Assembly: GCA_000432735.1 (NCBI GenBank) | Contig: FR887735.1 | Span: 1 to 41,638, forward strand | Source of the DNA: Bacteroides sp. CAG:443 | GTDB lineage: Bacteria > Bacteroidota > Bacteroidia > Bacteroidales > Bacteroidaceae | DNA length: 41,638 bases | Direction: 5' to 3' | In this document: positions 1 to 9,800 of the stretch, piece by piece | How the letters are laid out: each line of letters opens with the position of its first letter | Position numbering within the stretch: position 1 is the stretch's first letter | Position numbers and translations under genes: made by a program | Notes under the pieces: model-generated | What the model saw: the letters and a program-made list of their open reading frames with translations, nothing else | Told to the model about the DNA's origin: nothing | Databases searched by the model: none

Positions 1-45
1 CCGCACCCAAAAAGTTGCATTTATAAGTTGAACTCAAGTTTTTTG

Positions 46-82
46 TTCCACCCTGTTCGTGAGGAATAGGGTGGAATTTTTT
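46..82 (+). terminator. Rho-independent terminator of an upstream plus-strand gene
   Basis: A perfect 9-bp stem (TTCCACCCT at 46-54, AGGGTGGAA at 68-76) is followed by six T residues. It points rightward, so it most likely ends a gene lying left of the window. Confidence 0.75.
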
Positions 83-206
83 GTCCACTATACAAGAAGG
101 ATGAAATTGTTGATGTATGGTTGCTTTCATTAAACGATGTCAGTTAAGTGAATGACTTATTACATAGATAGCCAAACATAATTTGCATGTAGACTTTTGG
201 GAATAC

Positions 207-256
207 AAAAAAAGCCAACTAATTCATGATTTGCACTATGAATTAGTTGGCTTTTT
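207..256. terminator. Bidirectional terminator downstream of susD
   Basis: A perfect 14-bp stem (214-227 with 238-251) is flanked by seven A residues on the left and five T residues on the right, so it can act in both directions. It lies 20 bp past the stop codon of the minus-strand SusD gene and should end that operon. Confidence 0.85.
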
Positions 257-275
257 ATGTTTTTGATAGGATATC

Positions 276-1715
276 CTATTCGCTTAAGGCTGTATTGACG
301 GTTGTTTCATAAAGCGGGAACGACCAGCAATAAGTCGTTTTATCGGATGGAGTAGCAACGACAGTCCAGCTTCCATCTGTTTGTGGGTGACGGTAGTCTT
401 CTGCTCTTCGTGAAATATCATAACCACGAAGCCCTTCTGCCATGAACTCCCAACGACGTTCATTATCGATGACCGTCCAAAGTGCTTCACCTGTTTCTGT
501 ATACGTTACAAGAGGATCCTGATCTGCCGGAATTGAGCGGGTACGAACCTCTTTTACATATTTAAGGGCCATAGGTTCATTGTCTTTGTTGTAGTAGCAT
601 TCTGCAAGGTTCAGCAAAATTTCTGCATAACGGAATACCGGAATCCACTCATATCGGGTAGAGCGTTCGTTATATTTTTCACAATACATATAGCCGCGTT
701 CATCTGTATAGAGAAAGTTTGTACGAGCGTCACCTTTGATACCATAAGTGGTTGCAATGCCATTGATGTTGTTGACAACGGTAATCTGTCCTGCTTCATG
801 ATAAAAATATCCAACCGGATGGGTCTGGCTGTTCGATTTATCACTTTCACTCATCGGGATTGAGAAAATGTTTTCAGCTGTCAGTGCATAAGGCGCGTCG
901 AACATGGTAGCGATTGAAGGAATCAATGAAAATCCAGTGATGGCATCTCCTTCAGCAATGGCGGCATCCCAATTCTCCATACACATATATACTCGCATTC
1001 GGAGAGCATGTGTCGATGCCTGTGATGCTTTGGTTGACGAAAAACCACTCGATTCATAGTTCGCAGGCAATGCGTCAATCTCTTCGGTGTCGGCCAGTAT
1101 CTGTTTGAATACTTCCGAAATAGTCGATGCCGGACATGCATTGTGTCCTGCACCCGTCACAGCTTCGATTCTTAAAGGCACATTCGATGCATTGGGATCG
1201 GTTTTATAGGGCAAGCCATATAGCTGGCTTAGGTAATAATAGGAAATTGCCCGGACAAATTTACATTCCTGAACATAGCGGCGGGCTGTTTCTGCATCGC
1301 ACGGTAACGAATTCGCATAAGTCTTCTCGATACCATCGATAAGCGTGTTTGCATAATTAATGGCCAGATATGCGTTACGGAATAAGGCATCGTTTTCGAT
1401 ACTTGATGCATTTACCGCATGGCTGTAAGTATCACGCATGGTATAACCGTTGTTTCCATAATTAATCATATCATCCGAACGGTTATCGCCGGCTAATGTA
1501 GCAAAGCCTCCCAGAAAATAACCATCACTTACATCATCGCTGCCTTTCAGAGCTGTATATACTCCTTCCACTGCTGCTTCAAGTCGTGTGGCACTTCCAA
1601 AGATGGATGCTTCTGTAACTTTCAGATCGGGGGTCTTATTGATAAAGTCCTCGCTGCACGCGGTTGCAAAGCCCATTGTAACCGCTGCTGCTATATAGTA
1701 GATATATTTTTTCAT
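276..1715 (-). CDS. SusD/RagB family nutrient-binding outer-membrane lipoprotein
   Basis: This 479-residue protein is the surface lipoprotein partner of the SusC-like transporter encoded just upstream. SusD proteins cap the transporter barrel and capture the ligand. A lipoprotein signal ends in FATAC with the lipid-modified Cys at residue 20. It is followed by S-E-D, acidic residues resembling the Bacteroidetes surface-export signal. The segment CKFVRAISYYYLSQLYG is the typical SusD TPR helix, and the C-terminal half has the usual RYAEILLNLAECYY helix. It is somewhat shorter than many SusD proteins, and its last residues depart from the common C-terminal pattern, but no frameshift is seen. 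The start lies 20 bp after the susC stop, so the two are co-transcribed. The ligand cannot be predicted: no glycoside hydrolase or protease is linked. Confidence 0.93.
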   Translation of the reverse strand: MKKYIYYIAAAVTMGFATACSEDFINKTPDLKVTEASIFGSATRLEAAVEGVYTALKGSDDVSDGYFLGGFATLAGDNRSDDMINYGNNGYTMRDTYSHAVNASSIENDALFRNAYLAINYANTLIDGIEKTYANSLPCDAETARRYVQECKFVRAISYYYLSQLYGLPYKTDPNASNVPLRIEAVTGAGHNACPASTISEVFKQILADTEEIDALPANYESSGFSSTKASQASTHALRMRVYMCMENWDAAIAEGDAITGFSLIPSIATMFDAPYALTAENIFSIPMSESDKSNSQTHPVGYFYHEAGQITVVNNINGIATTYGIKGDARTNFLYTDERGYMYCEKYNERSTRYEWIPVFRYAEILLNLAECYYNKDNEPMALKYVKEVRTRSIPADQDPLVTYTETGEALWTVIDNERRWEFMAEGLRGYDISRRAEDYRHPQTDGSWTVVATPSDKTTYCWSFPLYETTVNTALSE

Positions 1716-1735
1716 ATTGTTGGAACATTAAATTT

Positions 1736-4700
1736 TTAGAATGATAAGTTAACACCAAAAGAATAGGTTCTTGTCAATGGAGCCGTATTTTTATCGATTC
1801 CGGAAATGGTATTCGAACTATCAGCACGAGAGTTGATTTCTGGGTCCATACCGCTATATCCTGTTATGCAGAACAGGTTTGTTGCTGTAGCATAAAGACG
1901 GAGCTGCGAGATACCGATTTTTTTAGACCAGTTCTTTGTATTGAAAGTATAGCCAATCACAAGGTTTTTCAAACGGAGGTAATCACCATTCTCGATAAAG
2001 TCGCTGATAGGATTAGCCGAACCGTTCGAATAGTTATCATTCACTTCTGGTTTTGCGTAATCGGATACATCTCCCGGCTGTCTCCAGATTGTTTTATAAA
2101 CATCGGTAGAGTTATTCCAGAAACGCATATCCGACATGGTTGCTTTCATACCGTTATAAATTTTGTTGCCACCGGAAAACTGGAAGAAGAGTGTAGCATC
2201 CCAGCCTTTCCAGCTAAAGTTGTTTGTCCATCCACCATAGTACGTCGGTTTGGTATTACCCATGATATGTGGGTTCCAGTCGTCAATATCCAATGCTTCA
2301 CCTGTGGTCCGGTCATAAACTGATGCTCCTTGTCCATAAGTGTAAACCAGTAAAGCCTCACGGGTAGCATTGCCGTTCGCATCGTCGAGCAATACGACAC
2401 GACGTCCTGTTTCCGGATCAACGCCTGCTGTTGGATAAACATAGAGTTGTGCCATAGACAGACCTTCTGTTGTGATGTTGTTGGCTCCTGTACCGTCTTC
2501 TATAATATCACTTTCCAGTTCGAGTACTTTATTCTTTACAAAGGTAAAGTTTACACTACTATCCCAGGAGAATCCATTGATGTGCAAGATGTTGCCACCC
2601 AGCGAGAACTCCAGACCCTGATTCTGAGCCTTACCGAGGTTGGTGGTAATAGCGAAATCTGGAATACCGGTTGAGTAGGCCTGACTGGAGTTTAGAATCA
2701 GGTTCTTTGATTTTGACCGGAAGTAAGTAACTTCAAAATTGAATCGGTTGGCTATTTGTCCGGTAATACCGATATCTGTCTTCGCTGTCTGTTCCCAGCC
2801 CAGATTTGCGTCTGCGATGGAAGTCGGATAATAAGCACCTACACCGTTATAGTAAGTCGAGCTGTAAGTTGACAAGGAAGCATAAGCATCTACATTGGTA
2901 TTACCAACGATACCATAGCTGGCCTTCAGACGTAAGTCGGAGATGGCACTCTGTAGAGGCTTGAAGAAGTTTTCGTCAGAAATACGCCATGACGCTGAAA
3001 CTCCCCAAAAGTTACCCCATTTATTGCCTAAGGCAGAAAGACCGTCCCGACGGAAGCTTCCTTCCAGATAATAGCGATAATTCCAGTTGTAAGAGAGACG
3101 ACCAAGATAAGAAATCATAGACCGTTCTTCACGTTTGTTGGTTGAGGCATCACTCGAATAAGTCAGATAAGGAGCTTCCTCGAAAATCATTTCTTTATCA
3201 GCAAGAGTTGAGGCATCGTAGTAGCGGCGTTTGTACTGCATTTCCTGTGCCTCCATACCAATTGTGGCAGCGAAGTGATGATTTTTGGCCAAATCGAACT
3301 GATAATTAGCTGTGTTGGTCCATGTCCAGGTCTTGCGGGTCGTTGCATAGGCGTAAAGGTTTCCTCCTGAGGCGTAACCATCACCACCGTTTGGCGAATA
3401 CATCGTTGTTGAGTTGGTAATGAACCAGTCAACTCCGTATTGTGAACGGATATTCAATCCTTTGATCGGGTGTAAATCCAGAAAGCCACTAGCGATGATA
3501 CGGTTGTTCTCCATGCGGCTGGCCTGTTCGTCTATATAAGACATCGGGTTGTAGTAAGTACAACCGATTTTGTTGTTTCCGTAGCCAAGGTAGTTTCCAT
3601 TATCCATATAAGGAGTACCGTCTTCGTTGTATGCCGGAATGTTTGGAGGCAAGATAGCTGCCATACGTGAGAAACCGTTGATAGAGTAGGCTCCTGTACC
3701 ATAACCGGAGTCGACGTTCTTTTGCTGGGTATTTGAGTAACTGCCGTTGAATCCTCCACTCAGCCAGTCGGTCGGATTGAAGTTGGTGTTGGCTTTGAAT
3801 GAATAACGTTTGAATTCATCGCCCACTGTAATACCGTCTTGGTTCATAATGCCCGTACTAATATAGTAGTTTGCGGTATCATTACCTCCCGATACATTTA
3901 AATCGTGGTTCATGATACTTCCTGTCTGGAAAAGCAAGTCACTCCAATCGGTGCTGACTACATCTCCGTTGCTGTCGTACATTAATCCATAGGCATATTT
4001 GTCGTAGAATCCTTTGTCGCTTTGACGAGAAGCCGTGTTGGAAACTGCAAGATTCTTTAAATCGACGTATTGTTCTGCGTTCATCGCCTCGATCATGTTG
4101 GTCGGAGTAGTGACTGTATAGCTACCACTGTAGGAAATTTTTGCTTTTCCTTTTTGACCGGAGTTGGTCGTAATCATGATGACACCGTTGGCTGCTCGTG
4201 AACCGTAAAGGGCTGTTGCAGCCGCATCTTTTAAAATCTCAATCGATTTAATGTCGGCAGAGTTGATATCGGCCAGAGGGTTCTGACGGGTGCTTGATGT
4301 TCCATCCATCGATATAATCATACCATCGACTACATACAATGGGGTTGTACTGTTTGAAATGGAGGAAACACCACGGATATTGATGACAGGAGATACACCA
4401 ACAGATCCGGAAGGTGAGGAAATCATTACACCTGAGGCACGTCCTTGTAGCATTTCGTCGACCGAAGGGCCAGGCAAATTCTTGATAGCTTCTCCTCTTA
4501 CCGATGAAACAGCGCCTGTTAAGTTTTTAGAAGAGGTAGTACCATAGGCAATGACTACAACTTCGTCCAGATTTTGGCTGTCCGATTTCAACGTGATTTT
4601 TAAATTAGGTTTGATTCCTACTGTTTGGGAAACCATACCAACGTATGACACTTTGATTTGTCCGGAACCTTCTGGGGCTGTTAAAGTAAAGCTACCATCG

Positions 4701-4861
4701 ACATCTGTAATGGTTCCTCTGTTGGTTCCAACCACGAGGATCGAGGCACCAATTACTGGTTCACCATTCTCATCCAAAACTTTTCCTTTAAAAGGAGTCT
4801 GTGCCATGGCTAAAGTTGAGCATAAAGCTAAACCAATACCTAAGGGAATTACCTTTCTCAT
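1736..4861 (-). CDS. SusC/RagA family TonB-linked outer-membrane transporter
   Basis: This 1041-residue protein is an outer-membrane beta-barrel that imports a SusD-captured ligand using TonB energy. A signal peptide ends near AMAQ (residues 18-21). A carboxypeptidase-regulatory-like beta-sandwich follows (about 22-100, KGKVLDENGEPVIGAS). Next comes the TonB-box-like segment DEVVVIAYG, then the plug with NIRGVSS, PLYVVDGM and the SusC signature YGSRAANGVIMITT. The rest is barrel, ending in an aromatic-terminated strand (SFGVNLSF). The length is normal for the family. No sigma/anti-sigma pair, hybrid two-component system or SusR-like regulator is adjacent, and no N-terminal signalling domain is evident. 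Regulation must therefore be local or distant. It is the first gene of a two-gene operon with the SusD gene. Confidence 0.96.
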   Translation of the reverse strand: MRKVIPLGIGLALCSTLAMAQTPFKGKVLDENGEPVIGASILVVGTNRGTITDVDGSFTLTAPEGSGQIKVSYVGMVSQTVGIKPNLKITLKSDSQNLDEVVVIAYGTTSSKNLTGAVSSVRGEAIKNLPGPSVDEMLQGRASGVMISSPSGSVGVSPVINIRGVSSISNSTTPLYVVDGMIISMDGTSSTRQNPLADINSADIKSIEILKDAAATALYGSRAANGVIMITTNSGQKGKAKISYSGSYTVTTPTNMIEAMNAEQYVDLKNLAVSNTASRQSDKGFYDKYAYGLMYDSNGDVVSTDWSDLLFQTGSIMNHDLNVSGGNDTANYYISTGIMNQDGITVGDEFKRYSFKANTNFNPTDWLSGGFNGSYSNTQQKNVDSGYGTGAYSINGFSRMAAILPPNIPAYNEDGTPYMDNGNYLGYGNNKIGCTYYNPMSYIDEQASRMENNRIIASGFLDLHPIKGLNIRSQYGVDWFITNSTTMYSPNGGDGYASGGNLYAYATTRKTWTWTNTANYQFDLAKNHHFAATIGMEAQEMQYKRRYYDASTLADKEMIFEEAPYLTYSSDASTNKREERSMISYLGRLSYNWNYRYYLEGSFRRDGLSALGNKWGNFWGVSASWRISDENFFKPLQSAISDLRLKASYGIVGNTNVDAYASLSTYSSTYYNGVGAYYPTSIADANLGWEQTAKTDIGITGQIANRFNFEVTYFRSKSKNLILNSSQAYSTGIPDFAITTNLGKAQNQGLEFSLGGNILHINGFSWDSSVNFTFVKNKVLELESDIIEDGTGANNITTEGLSMAQLYVYPTAGVDPETGRRVVLLDDANGNATREALLVYTYGQGASVYDRTTGEALDIDDWNPHIMGNTKPTYYGGWTNNFSWKGWDATLFFQFSGGNKIYNGMKATMSDMRFWNNSTDVYKTIWRQPGDVSDYAKPEVNDNYSNGSANPISDFIENGDYLRLKNLVIGYTFNTKNWSKKIGISQLRLYATATNLFCITGYSGMDPEINSRADSSNTISGIDKNTAPLTRTYSFGVNLSF

Positions 4862-4940
4862 AATGAAAACTGTTTTATGCGTTTTATATTACGCGTGTTT
4901 GTTAATTTAAAATAAAATACTATTGCAACAATCTTTGCTG

Positions 4941-4948
4941 CAAATATA
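4941..4948 (-). promoter_or_regulatory. Candidate -7 element of the first susC promoter
   Basis: On the minus strand the bases read TATATTTG, a match to the Bacteroidetes -7 consensus TAnnTTTG. It is about 80 bp upstream of the susC start, giving a leader near 75 nt. No good TTG-type -33 element is seen at the usual distance, so activation may need a regulator. Confidence 0.5.
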
Positions 4949-5314
4949 TGTATTTTTGATTTATGAAACCAGATAAAACAAGAAATTTGTTTTAAAAATA
5001 TCTTTTATGATATCTATATGCTTCTTATTTTGTGATATAGCTAACATAATGAGATTAGACTTTTGGCTATATATTGTATCTTTATTATAAAATATAGTTA
5101 ATAATAGGTGTCATTTATCTGCTTTCGTTTAAGGAATTTCTATGTTTATTATGAAAATATCTGTATTTATTGTGAAATAGTTATATTGCGTTCTGGTGCC
5201 TATGAATAATTTTATTATATCACCAGAACGGAGTTGTAGGACCTCGCAAAGAGGAAAAAAGTGAATGAAATAGATGGAGAGAATTGTAGAATAGATGTTG
5301 TTTGTAGGTTGTAT
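4949..5314. other. AT-rich intergenic region between hemW and susC
   Basis: No gene is supported in this stretch. It contains a perfect 10-bp inverted repeat (5189-5198 with 5221-5230) and two direct copies of a TTTATT-containing quasi-palindrome (near 5142-5159 and 5164-5179, 21 bp apart). It also includes the upstream part of the susC promoter region. Confidence 0.5.
5189..5230. repeat. Perfect 10-bp inverted repeat downstream of hemW
   Basis: CGTTCTGGTG at 5189-5198 is exactly complementary to CACCAGAACG at 5221-5230, with a 22-nt AT-rich loop. It lies 85 bp beyond the hemW stop codon. There is no T-run after it on the minus strand, so it is not a standard terminator. It may be an operator or a U-less 3' stem for hemW mRNA. 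Confidence 0.5.
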
Positions 5315-6445
5315 TTAATCTACCCAAAGCATGTCACTCATGATGCCGTCGGAAATAAATACTCCTTTTTCTGTAAGTTTCAATACGCCGTTGCTAAGTT
5401 CCAGTGTGCCTTGCGACAAATGTGGCTGTGCCATGCGAAGGCAGTAGTTGTACAGTTTGGTACCGAACTGCTCTTTCAGTACATCGAGCTGCATACCCCA
5501 CATGGTACGGATGGTTGTAATGACAAAATCGTTGTAGCGGGTATATAAATCAAGCTCTTCTACCTCAAAATACGTTTCTCCGTTGTTTACTTGTTCAATG
5601 TAGCGATCCAGTGAAGAAACATTCCATTGCCGGGAGATTCCGTTGTACGAATGAGCCGAAGGTCCGCATCCCAGATATTTCTTCCCGGTCCAGTAACTCG
5701 AATTATGGCGGGAGTACATTCCCGGCAGGCAGAAGTTAGAAATCTCGTAATGCTGGTACCCGTAGTCTTTCAGCTTGTGGATAAGCTGAGTAAAGAGCGA
5801 AACACTCAAATCCTCATCTGCTTCTTCCACCCGATGCTGCTCACGCAGTTTCCAGAGAACGGTACCTTCCTCGTAAATCAGGTGATAGGCCGATATATGT
5901 TCCGGTTTCATGCTGACAGCCTGCCGTAAGTCTGCCTCCCATGTTTGCAGCGTTTCTCCCGGCAGTCCATACATCAGGTCGATACTGATATTGGTGAATC
6001 CGGCTTTCCGGCAGCGTTCGAAGGCCTCGACAGCCTGCTGTGACGTGTGCCGTCTGTGAAGCAGACGCAGAATATTTTCCTGAAATGTCTGGATACCCAT
6101 GCTCAGGCGGTTGAACGGAAAGGTGCGCAGCATGTTCACGTATTCGTCTGTCAGGTCATCGGGATTGGCTTCGATGGTGATTTCTGCCTCCGGGGAAATA
6201 TCGTACAAACGGTGGAGTGTCTGGAAAATCTGTTCAAAGTCTTTGTCTTCGAGTTGCGACGGCGTACCTCCTCCCAGGTAGATTGTTTTAATCCTTTCTC
6301 CTTGCAAATAATCCTTTCTCTGATCCAGTTCACGGCAAAGTGCGGCGACATAAGCGGTTTTTTTCTCGCTTTGTGTCGTTGAGTAGAAGTCGCAGTAGAT
6401 ACAGCGACGTTTGCAAAAAGGAATATGAAGATAGATACCTGCCAT
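5315..6445 (-). CDS. hemW: HemW-like radical SAM protein (heme chaperone family)
   Basis: This 376-residue cytoplasmic protein belongs to the HemN/HemW branch of radical SAM enzymes. The start is MAGIYLHIPFCKRRCIYCDF, with the cluster cysteines at 11, 15 and 18. True HemN (coproporphyrinogen III dehydrogenase) carries a further Cys after CxxxCxxC. Here that position is Phe20, which points to HemW, a heme-binding chaperone that delivers heme to respiratory proteins. GGGTPSQL, the SAM-contact segment, follows at about residue 58, and the C-terminal HemN domain is present. It appears to be a single gene with its own promoter. Older annotations call such genes oxygen-independent coproporphyrinogen oxidase, an activity not expected from this motif. 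Confidence 0.9.
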   Translation of the reverse strand: MAGIYLHIPFCKRRCIYCDFYSTTQSEKKTAYVAALCRELDQRKDYLQGERIKTIYLGGGTPSQLEDKDFEQIFQTLHRLYDISPEAEITIEANPDDLTDEYVNMLRTFPFNRLSMGIQTFQENILRLLHRRHTSQQAVEAFERCRKAGFTNISIDLMYGLPGETLQTWEADLRQAVSMKPEHISAYHLIYEEGTVLWKLREQHRVEEADEDLSVSLFTQLIHKLKDYGYQHYEISNFCLPGMYSRHNSSYWTGKKYLGCGPSAHSYNGISRQWNVSSLDRYIEQVNNGETYFEVEELDLYTRYNDFVITTIRTMWGMQLDVLKEQFGTKLYNYCLRMAQPHLSQGTLELSNGVLKLTEKGVFISDGIMSDMLWVD

Positions 6446-6468
6446 GGATTTCTGTATTTTTTCGAGTG

Positions 6469-6476
6469 CAAAAATA
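6469..6476 (-). promoter_or_regulatory. Candidate -7 element of the hemW promoter
   Basis: The minus strand reads TATTTTTG, matching TAnnTTTG, 23 bp before the hemW start. No clear -33 TTG is found at 19-21 bp. The position supports the chosen start codon. Confidence 0.5.
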
Positions 6477-6552
6477 ATGAGAACTTACCAATTTCGGGGC
6501 GTTCGGTCTAAATTTAAAGCTGAAAAATGAAGAGAATTTCGATAGCTTTTAC

Positions 6553-6640
6553 CTCGTTACGTTCGTGCAAAGATCTCATCACGTATGTGATAATATCTCG
6601 TCACGAACGTGATTAGGTCTTTATACATACGTGCCGAGGT
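6553..6640. repeat. Four tandem 22-nt degenerate quasi-palindromic units
   Basis: Four contiguous units of exactly 22 nt begin at 6553, 6575, 6597 and 6619. Each has a 14-bp core and an 8-bp linker. The cores are GTTACGTTCGTGCA, ATCACGTATGTGAT, GTCACGAACGTGAT and TATACATACGTGCC. The middle two are near-perfect palindromes of the form TCACGnnYGTGA; the outer two are degraded. The array lies between the divergent hemW and susC starts, about 75 bp from the hemW -7 element and 130 bp from the susC -33 element. It may be a protein-binding array or a repeat family. It matches no known terminator or CRISPR layout. Confidence 0.75.
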
Positions 6641-6771
6641 TGCTTTCCGCTCTTGTTTCAGATTACCGGAAACAGAGTCTGGAGAATATCTTTTTGTTAC
6701 AAGTTATAAGATTGCAAAGTGTCAGAAAAATGAATTATTTTATATCTATGTGAGAAATATGCAGAAAAAAA

Positions 6772-6803
6772 GTTGTTAATGCGTTAAATATATTTTATAT
6801 TTG
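6772..6803 (+). promoter_or_regulatory. Promoter of the second susC operon
   Basis: GTTG at 6772-6775, a 20-bp spacer and TATATTTG at 6796-6803 form a good Bacteroidetes promoter. Transcription would start near 6808 and give a leader of about 45 nt before the susC start at 6855. Confidence 0.75.
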
Positions 6804-6854
6804 CAAATCACACAAAAAATAAACTTGTTCCTGAAAGTCTAAAATGTAAAAAAT

Positions 6855-9800
6855 ATGAATTGTTGTAAGTTGGTAAATCTTTTGGCCGTGCTGAGTGCAG
6901 GAGCTTTGCATGCGGAGTCTGCTTTTGCCGCGGAGGCTCCTGGCTGGGAAAAGGAAGTCGTGCAGCAGGCAAATCAACAGAAAAATGTCGTTACCGGAAC
7001 GGTTCTTGATGAAAACGGATTTTCTGTACCAGGAGCTTCGGTTATAGTAGTAGGAACTACAGATGGTACAGTAACCGATATGGATGGAGTCTATTCACTT
7101 TCGCTATCGCGGAAGAAGGCTGTCTTGCGTTTTTCTTTTATCGGCTTGAAGTCGGTCGATGTGGAGTATACGGGACAGAAAACACTGAACGTTGTTCTGA
7201 AATCGGATAATCAGGTATTGGATGATGTTGTTGTCATCGGATATGGTAGCAAGAACCGCAAGAGTCTTACCAGTTCTATTTCGTCTGTCAAGAAAGAGGA
7301 CCTGAATAAACTGTCGAAGACTTCTTCTACTGTTCAGGATATGTTGGGCGGAACGATAAAGGGTGTATTGGTAACTCAGAACAGCGGTGAGCCGGGAGCT
7401 ACGATGACGGTCAACGTACGTGGTATTACCTCGCCGTATCCTATCGCTACTTCGCTGACGGCAAACAATGCTCCGCTTTATGTAATAGACGGAGTTCCGA
7501 TGTTTGTAGACAGTAATGCGCTGAATCCGCTGATGAATATTGCACCGAACGATATCGAGAGTATCGACGTACTGAAGGATGCTTCTGCTACGGCTATCTA
7601 CGGTTCTCGTGGTGCGAATGGTGTTATTATCGTTACGACTAAAAACGGACGGAAGGGAGAGAAGGCAACGGTAGAAGCCGGATATACGCTGAGCATTGCC
7701 AATCCGGTAAAGATGTTCAAGCCGCTGAACAATCAGGAGTTCCGCTCGTTGCAGGAAGAGATTCTGCGGAATACGATGGATGCGTACAATTATGACATGG
7801 CGAATTTTACCATGACTACGCAATACAGTATGATGTACGACCCGACGATGCTGATGGCTTACGGAAACTTTGATGTCGACTGGAATACGTTGATGTATAC
7901 AAAGTTTTTGGGGTTGAACGAAAGTGCGTTTGGCAAGGAGAACATTAACTGGGAGGACGAGACAAGAAACAAAAATGCCATAACCAACCAGTATAATGTG
8001 TCTGTACGAGGCGGTTCCGAAAAGACGGACTATTCGTTTGCGTTCAATGCTATCGATCAGGAAGGATTGTATAAGAACGATAATTTGGGAACATATAGCG
8101 GACGTTTGTCGGTCAATACGGAGATAACCAAGCGTATACGCATGGGAGCATTGCTGAGCTATTCATACTCCAAGCGTACCAGCCCTAGTCAGGAAAGCAT
8201 CATGATGCCCGATACGCACCCCTGGCTGGTTCGTCCGGACCTGCCGATTTACGATGAAAACGGCGACTATACTCGTCTGGATAAAAGTGCAGCTTATTTC
8301 ACACCTGCCGGCAGTGTAAGCGGACCTAATCCGGTTGCCTTGCTGAACCGTAAGGCTGAATATGAGAGCGACCAGTTTATGGGTAATGTTTATGTGGATG
8401 TCGAGCTGCTGCGTAACCTGAAGTTTCATTCCGATTTTACCTTAGCTTCTTATAATTACGACAATAGTTATTTCTCGCCGAGTTATTTGCAGGAAATCTG
8501 GGTGGGCAGTCCTTACTATGCACAGCTTACGACTGCGCGGTCGAAGTATGTAAGTACATCCATCAATTTCCGTCTGGATTATAATTACCATACAGGTAAG
8601 CATTTGTTTGGTGCCATGGCGGGTTATGGAGCCGACCGTACACGCAGTACCGGCGGTACGAATATGTATCAAGGTTTCCCGAACGATGGTAACCTGGATA
8701 ATGTAGGTTCGGCACAGTCTGTCCTGATGTATTCGGATTATGTCGTGAAAAGTGGACTGAACTCTATTTACGGCCGATTGTCGTACGATTATGACTCTCG
8801 TTACTTGCTGGAAGTAAGTATGCGTGCCGATGCTTCTTCGAAGTTCGGACCGGGCAATCAGTGGGGTGTTTTCCCGGCTGTTTCTACCGGATGGGTCATC
8901 AGTCGTGAAGCATTCATGGAAAAGGCTCCGTGGGTAAATAATCTGAAAATGCGTTTAAGCTGGGGACAGACTGGTTCTACCAACGTATCCGACTTCTCGT
9001 TCCGTCAGTTCTATACATCCAGCCAGTATGGCGAAAACTCTTCGGTCAAGTTGCAGGACTTGCTGCCTAACCGGGGTATTCATTGGGAAAAGACAAACGA
9101 AGTGAATTTCGGTCTGGACTTTTCTTTCTTCGACGATCGTCTGTACGGAAGCTTGGATGCCTATTACCGTTATACCAACGGTGCACTGGCACCTGCTCCT
9201 CATGTACTGGAGTCGGGTATGACAAGTTATTATGACAATATCATCGATGTATCGAACCGTGGTGTAGAAGTTGCCATAGGAGGTTATCCGGTACGCGGAA
9301 AGAATTTCTCATGGAGTTCGGATTTGAATATTTCGGTCAACCGGAACCGCATCGAGTCATTGAACAATGCTCAGATCAATTCATACATGCAGGATGCCTT
9401 TATTGTAGGTCGTCCGGCTGGTACGGTAAAAGGATATGTAGTCGACCATATCGTACAGAACATGGATGAAGTGAATCAGTTGAACGCCAAGGCAATGGAG
9501 AACGGATACGCTGAATATCAGTCGGGTACCGGAGTCGGAGATTTCCTGATGAAGGATATCGATGGTAATGGTGTCATCACATCCGATGACCGGGACGTGA
9601 TTGCTACTCCCGAAGCGAAATTCTTCGGTGGATGGACCAATACGTTTACGTACAAGAATTTCTCGCTGTCGTTCCTGATGCAGTTCTCTTATGGAGGTCA
9701 GGCGGTATACAGTAATTTAGGAGAGGAAATGAGTGGTGTGCTGGGACAGAGCGTTGGTCGCGAACTCTACGGAAATACCTGGACACCGGAACGTACGGAT

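Larger units (their letters stand above)
1..275. other. Intergenic tail of an upstream gene plus terminators
   Basis: No complete gene is visible here. All three plus-strand frames close within the first 70 bases, so the 3' end of a plus-strand gene could lie at the left edge, but the frame cannot be decided. The stretch holds a plus-strand terminator at 46-82 and a bidirectional one at 207-256. Nothing else was recognised between them. Confidence 0.6.

Noticed and set aside
7104..7823. A 239-codon open frame antisense to the second susC gene
   Set aside because: It lies fully inside a well-supported SusC coding sequence, has a composition rich in Arg, Ile and Tyr typical of a reverse-frame shadow, and has no family motif or promoter.
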